This document shows positions 25,889-33,631 of a stretch of 41,175 nt of DNA, piece after piece. The position numbers and the translations under genes are program-made. The stretch spans positions 1 to 41,175 of the forward strand of contig JAJDUT010000100.1 of NCBI GenBank assembly GCA_022826515.1. Reading direction: 5' to 3'. The stretch comes from Candidatus Latescibacterota bacterium (lineage in GTDB: Bacteria; Latescibacterota; UBA2968; UBA8231). Position 1 is the stretch's first letter; the number at the start of each line of letters is the position of its first letter. Under the pieces are notes generated by a model. It saw only the letters and a program-made list of their open reading frames with translations. It did not search any database and was not told where the DNA came from.

Positions 25889-28555
25889 CTAGTGAAGACC
25901 TGCGAACACGCTTACGAAAGTCGTATTAGTCGTGACGGCGTCTGAGAATTCGAAATCCCTAGTCCGCAACCGCGTCCCGGCCAAGGCCACGATTTTATAC
26001 CCCAAGTACGTGGATCGGTTGGTCAACTGCAGCCCCAGCGACACAGACCTGAAGTCGTTGGCATCGTCCGCGAAATCCTCGTTCCAGAGGTACTCTAGAC
26101 CCCCCTGAAGCGTACTGTCGGTCAGGAAGTCCATTTCTACAATGACGCTGAACAACTCTCTTAGCTGTTCGCGCTTCTCTTCACCAAACAAGCCGCGCGT
26201 CTGTTTGAGGAACTCGCTCTTCCAGCGTGGCTCGATAGCCAAAACGCCTATTTGACGGCGGTGCTTGACTTTGTTGATCGCCCCAAAGAAGAAGTCGCTT
26301 TTGCGCAGGTCGAGTTCTGTGCGCGTGGGCTCGTCCATGAGCTGGTGAAACAGCGTGTAGTTCATCCGCGTCTCGACCTTCGTCCGGCCGATATTTACCT
26401 TGTGCCCGACGAAGAAATGATTCACCCAGGTGTCGCGCGCGAGCATGGGATCTTCCACCTGCGTCAAGGTGCCCCCGTCGATGGACTGGCTGGGCAGCCA
26501 TTGAAGCAGGCGATCGGGTATGTCGTCCTCGACGCGCTTCGACATTTCGAACAGTTTAAAATCACCCCAGCGCGCCGAACTGCCGTCCATTTTGACGAGC
26601 GCGTAGTATTGCTCATTCTTCTGGTCCGACGATATCTGGTGCTCGCGCATCACGCCCCCTGCCACCTGCACTTCGGGCGTCAAATCATACGCGGCATATA
26701 CATTGAACCCTCGGTGGTCCTTGCGGTACGGATAGTCTGGCTGATCGTCGTTTTCGAACTGGTCCACCCAGAAGTTGTTGTTCATGTCAACACCGAACAG
26801 GAATTCCGGCCTATCGACGTCAAAGCGCAGGAACGGCTCGTCGTAATCGGGTCGGCGATTGGCGCGGACCGCATTGTCATTCTGGTTGAAATCGGGGATG
26901 AAGTCGTTGTTCTGATCCCAACCGGGAAAGACGCGGTCGTCGCCGGGCAGGAAGTCGAAGCGGACGTTGTCGGGGAAGCGGTCGTGATCGTCGTTGTCAT
27001 CGACGAATTCCACTAGACCGCGGCGCGGGCTCTCGTAGTCGATCTGGCCATTGCCGGCGGTCACAAATGTCGTGGTGTTGTAATGCGGGTCCATCCCGAA
27101 GGCCTCCGCGAACAAGGAGACCGGCCCGGCCCGCTTCCAAGCGTTGATGAACCAAGCGGGCCGGTACGGCTTCCCTGCAAGTCCCGAACTCGTGCTGTGC
27201 CGCTCTAGGTTCTGGTTGGGAAATTTCCGATAGTTCCAATTGAGGTCGGCCTCGCCGTAGAAGTTGAAGCCGTGCACATCGAGCAATTCGAAGGTTGCTC
27301 CCATGATATGGGTGGCCGTAGGTAGGCCGTATTCAAAGCCCACAGTGCGGATATTTGACACGTCCTGTACGTTCCCGGCGGCTCGTTCTATCAGCAGCAG
27401 CACGGTCTGGCCTTGCCGATTGATCTGTCTGTTTGAAGTAGCCCAAATCTGGTAGTCATTGCCCACCACCAACTCGAATTCCACCTGCATGATCGAGTCC
27501 TTGGGGGCGCTCGCGTTCGCCGTAAAACGGGGATTGTCGAAATCGTATTTCAGTCTGATCTCCTCCGTCCCATCCGCGGCGAGGAACCCAGCGCGCTGAA
27601 ATCCTCCAGAGATCGCCGGGCCAAAGCCGATATCCGTCCCCCGATCTACGGTTCCGTTCGTATAGGTGATGACCACGTCAGAGCCAGATTCAAAGAACGC
27701 GGCTCCGCCCATCCCATCCCCTGGGGAATCGTCGCGCAGAACGACCTCGACAAAGTCGATCGTCTGATTCTGATCAATCGTCAGCCCGCCCTTGAATGGA
27801 TTGCCCGCCAACTCGTCGCTCAAGGTGTTCGACTGGTGGGCGTTGATCATGGTCAGCCCCAGTATGGCGAAGTCCGTCAGTTGACCCTGTAGGCGTCCGC
27901 CGACCAAGATGGTGTTGTTGGTGCGTTGCAGTTCTAGGTCGGCGGTTGATTCGCCACCGGGGTTGCTAATGCGCGAGTACAATACCGTGCCCTCGACTCG
28001 ATCCGTGGCAATGTCGAACTGCACCCCGTCGAAAGTCGGCTTGCGAAAAGTCAGCGGTGTGAGAGTCGTGTTCAGCTCGCTGCTCACCGTCAGCGCATAA
28101 CCGTACTGCCCCTTTTTGTCTTGGGCGATGACGACATTGGAGAACCAGTTATCAAAACGAGTCGATTTGAATAGCGTATTGCCGAACTGGGCCGGGCGGT
28201 CTTGGGCATTGTTGTATATGAGAAAGCCACGAGTCACGAAGTTCCCGTAGATGTCGTAAAAGGAGTCTCCTTCGAGGCGGATATCTACGTAGCGCTGGTA
28301 CAAGGATCTGGCGTAGTTGGTGTATTCCCACTGCTGCCATTGGTACTCGTGGAACAACTCTTGGTTGACATACCAGCGCCGGAGGGCGGGATCTACGGCG
28401 TTGACTAAGACGATCGGCCCCTGGGTCCGCCCCGGTAAAGGCGCTCCGAGCGATTCCCCGATGCGCGCGCCGTAGTCGTCCCGGGCGGCGCTGCTGCCAA
28501 TCTGGAAAACAAGTGCGCTCAATACGGCCCAAGCGGCTAGATATCCGCTTCTCAC
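25889..28555 (-). CDS. Protein B1: large exported protein, paralogue of B2, probable beta-barrel C-terminal half
   Basis: 888 residues. The GTG start at 28555 is set by GGGAGG 6 nt upstream and a signal peptide (about 1-24). The N-terminal domain matches B2 throughout: DPALRRWYV, NQELFHEYQWQQWEYTNYAR, EGDSFYDIYGN, YALTVSSELNTTLTPL, FDIATD. Acidic loops at about 513-615 (DNDDHDRFPD, DQNNDFIPDFNQND, DMNNNFWVD, ENDDQPDYPY) look Ca-binding. The C-terminal 250 residues contain strand-like segments (LQGGLEYLWNEDF, STYLGYKIVALAGTRL, TTFVSVFAGLH). Length and motif order are the same as B2, so this is a tandem-module duplication. It follows the A1 gene by 53 bp. Family not recognised. Confidence 0.6.
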   Translation of the reverse strand: MRSGYLAAWAVLSALVFQIGSSAARDDYGARIGESLGAPLPGRTQGPIVLVNAVDPALRRWYVNQELFHEYQWQQWEYTNYARSLYQRYVDIRLEGDSFYDIYGNFVTRGFLIYNNAQDRPAQFGNTLFKSTRFDNWFSNVVIAQDKKGQYGYALTVSSELNTTLTPLTFRKPTFDGVQFDIATDRVEGTVLYSRISNPGGESTADLELQRTNNTILVGGRLQGQLTDFAILGLTMINAHQSNTLSDELAGNPFKGGLTIDQNQTIDFVEVVLRDDSPGDGMGGAAFFESGSDVVITYTNGTVDRGTDIGFGPAISGGFQRAGFLAADGTEEIRLKYDFDNPRFTANASAPKDSIMQVEFELVVGNDYQIWATSNRQINRQGQTVLLLIERAAGNVQDVSNIRTVGFEYGLPTATHIMGATFELLDVHGFNFYGEADLNWNYRKFPNQNLERHSTSSGLAGKPYRPAWFINAWKRAGPVSLFAEAFGMDPHYNTTTFVTAGNGQIDYESPRRGLVEFVDDNDDHDRFPDNVRFDFLPGDDRVFPGWDQNNDFIPDFNQNDNAVRANRRPDYDEPFLRFDVDRPEFLFGVDMNNNFWVDQFENDDQPDYPYRKDHRGFNVYAAYDLTPEVQVAGGVMREHQISSDQKNEQYYALVKMDGSSARWGDFKLFEMSKRVEDDIPDRLLQWLPSQSIDGGTLTQVEDPMLARDTWVNHFFVGHKVNIGRTKVETRMNYTLFHQLMDEPTRTELDLRKSDFFFGAINKVKHRRQIGVLAIEPRWKSEFLKQTRGLFGEEKREQLRELFSVIVEMDFLTDSTLQGGLEYLWNEDFADDANDFRSVSLGLQLTNRSTYLGYKIVALAGTRLRTRDFEFSDAVTTNTTFVSVFAGLH

Positions 28556-28608
28556 GAGTACCCTCCCTTGCGTTATCCGCTAGCGTCAAGTGCCATTGAA
28601 GCTCGAGT

Positions 28609-31600
28609 TCAGTAGGCGACGCCGACGACGCGGCTGCGCCGGGTGCTGGCAAGTCCTTGCTGATCGGCTCGTCCATGCACCTGGACAATGTACAGACCCG
28701 GAGGCACGAGAGTCCCTCCGGCATCTCGCCCATCCCATTGCACCAATCGGCGTCCACCGAGCAGATTTTGCTCGAAGCGCTTCACTTCCCGGCCGGCCAG
28801 CGTCGCTATGCGGACGGTCACCGGGCGGGGTTCGAACACGCGGAACAGCGAAAAGCCGATGGTCACCATATCGTTAATTCCGTCGCCATTCGGGGTAAAT
28901 AGGTTGGGCTGGATTTCCATATCCCGCACCAAATCGTCCGCTCCAAGTGCGCTCACTACCAGCCCACTTCCCGGCGTCAGAGACGTCACCTCTCCTCCCC
29001 CGCCCAACTGGAACGGCAGTCCGATAGTGGCGTTCCGGCCCGCTAGCTTCAAGCGGGTGCCATGGAGGAAGACCTCGGCTGCGAACCGCAGGCGCACTAG
29101 GCGCGTCTGGCCAACCACCTTGCCCTGCCGACTCCTAGGCAGACTGTCGTACGCCTCGGCCGTGAGTGGGTCGCCGCGCTCGTCGAAAGCGGTCTCCCTT
29201 GTCAACGACGTCGCCTTGCGGAAGAATCGCACCGGCCCTCTTTCCGCCGGCGCGAGATTGGCGAAGGTTTGTTCATCTACTTCCTCCAGACGCTCTCCGT
29301 CGCCTCCCGCGAGCTTCTGGAAGTAGCGGATCGCCCCCTGTTGTTGTTCGGGAAGCCTGCTGTATGCTACTTGGTCCAGCAGAGTCCCCCCTTCGCTCGT
29401 CGGCACTTCTTCGCCCTCCGCGACGCGGCGGTAGAAGATGTTGCTTCCGTCGCCCATTGCCTGATACAAGACCTCGGGGAACCGAATTCGCAGGGAATCT
29501 CCCCGACCGCTCAGAACGCGCAGTAGGTCCCCTGCGGCCGCGGCTAGCCCCTCCTCGACGCGGTTGGCGTACAACCGGTAGGGCGCTCCCGCGGCAAATT
29601 CTGCTTCCGTGCCGAGGGCTGCGTCGATTAACTCCATGTCTAAGGCTGGCTCCGAGCGCAGCCGCAGTTCATCGAACCCGGGACTCGGATTGGGGTGCTC
29701 TACGACCGCGGCGCTGACGAATACCGCAAAGGTGTCGCGCCTTCCTGGAACGACCTCCTGAGGCCAGATTTCCCCGGCCAGTCCAACGACCGATGGATCG
29801 GTGTACTCCACGCGCACCGACTTGATGGATGGCGGATCGACTCCTGCCTCGGCCTTTAGGCGCGCTTCAATCTGAAGGAAGCGGCGCAGGCTCGGGGAAG
29901 TGATTTCGGCTCCCGGCCGGATATAGGCTTCGCTCCACTCGCTCCAGTCCGCCGTGGGAACGAAGACGGTGTCGATCGGTCCTCGGAGAAAGAAGGCGAG
30001 CGTTTTGTGTTTTTTCGCCGTGACTTCGCCGCCGCCCGAGTTGTAGTACTTGATCTGGCGCTCGACTTCGCTGCCCGTCCGAGTTCTCAACTCGACGCTG
30101 GTCCCCGGAGGCGTCTGTGCCTCCCAATTTATCGACACGAGATTGGACTGCCCGGGCACTGTTAGCGGGCCGGAGGTGAGGATCACTTCGGCGGGAGGGC
30201 CTTCTGAAAAGACCATGAACTCGCCGATCCCTGGAGTCCGGCTGATCGTGACCGTGCCGCCGGGATCGTTCTCTAGGGCGCGGAACTCGAAGAACCGCAC
30301 CTGCCGGGCCGGTTCGAGGATGTCAGCCAATTCGAGGAAGAATCCCACGCTGGAATTGATCTCCCGCTCTTGAGAGCTGATCCGCGTGAACTTCAGTTGC
30401 CCTTCCGAATCGCGTTCACCCGCGCTGCCCCGGAGCAGGTAGCCCCGGATCGAAGGCGACTGGAAGTAGCCCTGAGACATCACCCGGAACTCTTTGGCCC
30501 ACACGGTCCCGCCGAGGTCGGCGATCATCATGTTCTCAGTCGGGGTTTCTTCCAGCCAGTAGTTGTTTTGGTAGAAACTGGCCAATACTCCGTCAAAGGC
30601 CTGCTCCCCTCCCCCACTGGGAAGCTGTTGGATGATCCTGCCGCCGCCCTCGATCATGTTAAAGGCCACATTGTCGCCCCAACCCCACACATCTACTTCT
30701 GCTAGGCGAGGCAGTTCGCGCCGGAAGAACCGCTTTTCGCCGCGGCGATCTGCCGGTAGTTCGAAATAGGTCGTCGAATCCACCGGCTCTCCCCGGCCCG
30801 TCTCGCTCTTTGAGAGGTATTCGATGTCGCCACGCGCCTCGACGGGCAGCGCTAGGTACTCGCTCTCCGCGATCTCTTCGGCCCGGCCTCCTTTGGTGTC
30901 GGTCACCTGAAAGCGAATCGTCTCGACGAGCTTCCCGTTCCAACTCAAACTCGCCCTAGGTTGCTCCAGCCGTTTTTCCACCAAGCCGCTCCCAGCCGAG
31001 GGCAACAGGCCGCTGGTCTGCGCGGCGTCGATGACGATCTCCCGTTGCTCCTCGTTGATGCCCGGAAGCGGTTCTAGTACCTCGAACTGAAAATTTGCAT
31101 CTTCCTCCACCAGTGGGAACTGAGCGTCCTCAAAGAACACGAGCAAGCGCCGGAAAGGGTCGCCCAATTCCGCATCGACGTACTGCAAACGAAGCCGCTC
31201 CACCGGAACCGTCCGGCCCAGCGAAACTTCCACCCACCAGTCTTCCATGGGACGGTTGCGATCTGGCTCCCAGAACGTCGTTGGATCTCCATCGACGATA
31301 TTGGACGCTAGTTCTAGATTTGAACCGGCCCTGCTGGGGCCGGGACGGAAGAAGTGATCGAAAACAGGATTGCCCGCAGTGTCCTCCTTGAAGCTGCCCT
31401 TCACATCGACGGATCGAGTACTGTCCAGATTCATCACCCGAGATTTGTCTGAGCTAATATCCACTTGTCGCCTGAAAGACCGATCATCTAGGAGATTATA
31501 GACGGAGCGAAAGTCTCGGACCTGTACCGTCCCGCTGTCGTCCAGTCGCACCAAGTGGGTGGGCATTTTCCACGTCTGCCAGTGCTCCAAGCGGTCCACG

Positions 31601-31734
31601 ACGAGTTCGTTGCCCCGCAGATCGAACCCCTCTGCCGTTTGGGCTTGCACCGGTTTTAGTGTCAGCCCTCCCCCAAACCACAAGATCGGACCTGCCGCGA
31701 CGGACCAGATCAAAACTTTACGGGAAGTCCTCAT
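28609..31734 (-). CDS. Protein A1: secreted protein with F5/8 type C-like domain, RTRTG module, repeated YxxLP motif and PNGDG FlgD-Ig C-terminus
   Basis: 1041 residues. The ATG lies 3 nt after the chaperone gene stop, with GGAGG inside that gene, so translation is coupled. A signal peptide ends near VQAQ (32). About 130-210 is discoidin-like (ASNIVDGDPTTFWEPD, WWVEVSLGRTVPVERLRLQY). A module shared with A2 and A3 follows (INWEAQTPPGTSVELRTRTG, WSEWSEAY, SPSLRRFLQIEARL). Five copies of a Y-x-x-L-P-x4-G-x-x-R/E-[YF]-[FL] motif sit near 290, 320, 788, 820 and 860. The C-terminus has NLFTPNGDGINDMV and ends RVVGVAY. Family members are probably surface-exposed binding proteins; no catalytic motif is seen. 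It is the first of the A/B series. Confidence 0.65.
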   Translation of the reverse strand: MRTSRKVLIWSVAAGPILWFGGGLTLKPVQAQTAEGFDLRGNELVVDRLEHWQTWKMPTHLVRLDDSGTVQVRDFRSVYNLLDDRSFRRQVDISSDKSRVMNLDSTRSVDVKGSFKEDTAGNPVFDHFFRPGPSRAGSNLELASNIVDGDPTTFWEPDRNRPMEDWWVEVSLGRTVPVERLRLQYVDAELGDPFRRLLVFFEDAQFPLVEEDANFQFEVLEPLPGINEEQREIVIDAAQTSGLLPSAGSGLVEKRLEQPRASLSWNGKLVETIRFQVTDTKGGRAEEIAESEYLALPVEARGDIEYLSKSETGRGEPVDSTTYFELPADRRGEKRFFRRELPRLAEVDVWGWGDNVAFNMIEGGGRIIQQLPSGGGEQAFDGVLASFYQNNYWLEETPTENMMIADLGGTVWAKEFRVMSQGYFQSPSIRGYLLRGSAGERDSEGQLKFTRISSQEREINSSVGFFLELADILEPARQVRFFEFRALENDPGGTVTISRTPGIGEFMVFSEGPPAEVILTSGPLTVPGQSNLVSINWEAQTPPGTSVELRTRTGSEVERQIKYYNSGGGEVTAKKHKTLAFFLRGPIDTVFVPTADWSEWSEAYIRPGAEITSPSLRRFLQIEARLKAEAGVDPPSIKSVRVEYTDPSVVGLAGEIWPQEVVPGRRDTFAVFVSAAVVEHPNPSPGFDELRLRSEPALDMELIDAALGTEAEFAAGAPYRLYANRVEEGLAAAAGDLLRVLSGRGDSLRIRFPEVLYQAMGDGSNIFYRRVAEGEEVPTSEGGTLLDQVAYSRLPEQQQGAIRYFQKLAGGDGERLEEVDEQTFANLAPAERGPVRFFRKATSLTRETAFDERGDPLTAEAYDSLPRSRQGKVVGQTRLVRLRFAAEVFLHGTRLKLAGRNATIGLPFQLGGGGEVTSLTPGSGLVVSALGADDLVRDMEIQPNLFTPNGDGINDMVTIGFSLFRVFEPRPVTVRIATLAGREVKRFEQNLLGGRRLVQWDGRDAGGTLVPPGLYIVQVHGRADQQGLASTRRSRVVGVAY

Positions 31735-31737
31735 CCG

Positions 31738-33387
31738 CTACAATTCCTCCGCCTCCGTCTCACCAACGGGAAGGTCGTAGAGCGTTATTTGGTTGCGGTG
31801 TTGCTCCCTGAGCTTGCGAATAAGGCGCGCCATAGCCTCGTCCGTTCTCGCTTTGAGTAGCAATCGGCGCGCTTCCGAGCGGGCCTCGTCATACGGCTGC
31901 ACTTCCGGCTCTATGTGCCCTAGCACCTCAAAGACCGCGAAGCCGTCCCCAACCGGCACAGGGCCTACGACATCGCCTGTCTCGGCGTCGAAGGCCCCCG
32001 CGACCAACTCCGGAAAGTGCGCCTCGTGAATGCGGAAAAATCGCCGTACCCCCTGCAACTGGGGGTGGACGTGGCGGGCGACTAATGGGCGTTTGAGGAG
32101 GGCGGCGAGTTCTGCTCCCGCATCGATCTCCTCTCGCAGGTCCCGTGCCTGTTCCCAAGTGTCCACATAGAGACGCCGGATGACGACGGACTCCGGCACC
32201 CGGAATTGCCCCTTGTTGCGGTCGTAATACGCGCGGATGTCTTTTTCCTCAATAGGTCCGTTCTCTGCCGCGGCCTGCTCCTCAAGGGCTTTTAGCATCA
32301 ACTGTTGCTTCTTCTGCTCGGCGAATTCTTGGAACTCGGGCTCTTTATCCCATGCTTGGCTACGGGCCGCCGCGGCGAACAGATAGATTGGCAGCACCTC
32401 GGAGCTTGCCAACTGCATCACGTGGCCGCTGTCCCTCAAGGCACTGCGGAAGCCAATGCGCAGCAATGCGGTCAAAAAGTCGCGCACGGTCAGGGAGTCT
32501 CCGTCGAAGTCGCACAGCACCCGGGCACCCAATGACTCCGCGAGGCTCCGGGGAGCGACACCCGCGCCGCCGAGTGCGAGGGCGGCTTCCATTCCTTCCG
32601 GCCTCACGCGAAGCGCTAGCTGGTGGGCGAGTTGCTCGTACTCTTGGTGGCTTTGCCGGCTCCGGCGCTCCCTAAGCGTCCGTTCGTGCATCAGCTCCCA
32701 CACATCCGCCAAAGGCCGCGAGCGCGTATTCTCGAACTGGTAGATCTGCCACGCCCCACCCAAGTCGGCGACAGGAGCAAGACGCCTATCTTGGATGGAG
32801 AAGAACACTTCCTCTGGTATGCGGTAGCGAGCGAGGGCCTCGCGGCCGATCCAGCCGACGGTCCCATCCCCTAGCGCGAGCGAATCCATCGCTCCGTACG
32901 AATGTGCCACCTCAGCTAATTCCGCTCCAGAACGGATTCGCCCGAGGGCTTCCGCTAGCAGGTTTTCGTCGGCGACGATGAGCCGAGTGAGGAGGCGCTC
33001 CTTATCGAACCCCAAGCGGAGGAAGGTCCGCTCTACATCGTCTGCGGAAACTGTGATATCCGCGATCCCGCTCCGCTCCCTGTACAGCCGCGCCAGCCAA
33101 CCGCGTTCTTGATGGGCCAGCTCGCGCTGAATCTCGGCGTCCCCAGCCAGCCCTCGTCGGCGGGCTTCCTCAAGAGTGAGGTGGTGGTCGATGAGCGACC
33201 AGACGTGATCCGCGGTCGCGACGCGGCCACTGTCCTGGCTGCGCAGCCCTTGGGGCAGCCGTTCTACAAACTGCTCTACCTGCGACAGCGAGATTTCGGC
33301 GTCGCCGATTCGGGCAACGACCGGATCCCCTGGCCCGCAGGCGACCACTGAGACGGCTATTAGGGCGAGGACGATTCTTGGCTCCAT
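31738..33387 (-). CDS. SurA/PrsA-like peptidyl-prolyl isomerase lipoprotein with two parvulin-like regions
   Basis: 549 residues. The lipobox VVAC (Cys17) predicts a lipoprotein facing the periplasm. An N-terminal SurA-like helical part follows (ARIGDAEISLSQVEQFVERL, LIDHHLTLEEARRRGL). Parvulin-like regions lie at about 122-222 (DGTVGWIGREALARYRIPEE) and about 386-500 (YYDRNKGQFRVPESVVIRRL, GDVVGPVPVGDGFAVFEVL). Such proteins escort outer-membrane or exported proteins and catalyse prolyl isomerisation. First gene of the operon, directly coupled to A1, so the A and B proteins are its likely clients. No Shine-Dalgarno sequence precedes the ATG (GAACTATATG), unlike every neighbour. Confidence 0.8.
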   Translation of the reverse strand: MEPRIVLALIAVSVVACGPGDPVVARIGDAEISLSQVEQFVERLPQGLRSQDSGRVATADHVWSLIDHHLTLEEARRRGLAGDAEIQRELAHQERGWLARLYRERSGIADITVSADDVERTFLRLGFDKERLLTRLIVADENLLAEALGRIRSGAELAEVAHSYGAMDSLALGDGTVGWIGREALARYRIPEEVFFSIQDRRLAPVADLGGAWQIYQFENTRSRPLADVWELMHERTLRERRSRQSHQEYEQLAHQLALRVRPEGMEAALALGGAGVAPRSLAESLGARVLCDFDGDSLTVRDFLTALLRIGFRSALRDSGHVMQLASSEVLPIYLFAAAARSQAWDKEPEFQEFAEQKKQQLMLKALEEQAAAENGPIEEKDIRAYYDRNKGQFRVPESVVIRRLYVDTWEQARDLREEIDAGAELAALLKRPLVARHVHPQLQGVRRFFRIHEAHFPELVAGAFDAETGDVVGPVPVGDGFAVFEVLGHIEPEVQPYDEARSEARRLLLKARTDEAMARLIRKLREQHRNQITLYDLPVGETEAEEL

Positions 33388-33399
33388 ATAGTTCGTAAG

Positions 33400-33412
33400 T
33401 AATGTTACGCAG
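33400..33412 (-). promoter_or_regulatory. TGCGTAAYRTYA promoter-like element before the chaperone gene
   Basis: The minus strand reads TGCGTAACATTAC, ending 12 nt before the ATG at 33387. The same core is found upstream of the genes starting at 38408 and 40623. It resembles an extended -10 (TG, then TAACAT). The long flanking match of the other two copies is absent here. Confidence 0.4.
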
Positions 33413-33461
33413 CTTTTGTCATGCCTGCGCTCCGATGCCCATTTGAGGCCAGTGTGTTAGG

Positions 33462-33526
33462 CTGGATTCCCGCTTGCGCGGGAATGACATGGGAGACTAG
33501 TCACTCCCGCGAAGGCGGGAGTCCAG
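33462..33526. repeat. REP/MITE-like element: two hairpins forming one larger inverted repeat
   Basis: The first hairpin is ATTCCCGC (33466-33473), loop TTGC, GCGGGAAT. The second is ACTCCCGC (33503-33510), loop GAAG, GCGGGAGT. The outer ends CTGG (33462) and CCAG (33526) also pair, so the whole 65-bp unit is an imperfect palindrome. The CTGGATTCCCGC...GCGGGAATGAC type is a widespread mobile extragenic palindrome in many bacteria. Confidence 0.8.
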
Positions 33527-33541
33527 TGAATTCAAGAGGTA

Positions 33542-33571
33542 ATAAAATTGAAAGACTACTCAGTCCGTCAA
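33542..33571 (-). promoter_or_regulatory. Tentative sigma-70-like promoter for the surface operon
   Basis: Minus strand TTGACG (33571-33566), an 18-nt spacer, then TTTTAT (33547-33542). The -35 is good, the -10 matches 4 of 6. If used, the leader would include the REP-like hairpins. Found by eye only. Confidence 0.3.
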
Positions 33572-33631
33572 GCAAATTAAGCTCTCCGACGCTCTATTGT
33601 TCGGCAGGCAAATCTATCGCGGTCCATGATC

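Larger units (their letters stand above)
33388..33631. other. Intergenic region between CRTAC1 gene and chaperone gene
   Basis: This 244-bp gap separates two minus-strand units. From high to low coordinates it holds a tentative -35/-10 pair (33571-33542), a REP/MITE-like double hairpin (33462-33526) and the TGCGTAACATTA element (33411-33400). It breaks the long gene run into two probable transcription units. Confidence 0.5.

Noticed and set aside
26252..27016. 254-codon plus-strand ORF antisense to B1
   Set aside because: Valine-rich mirror of the acidic repeats; long only because of GC-rich codon use on the opposite strand.
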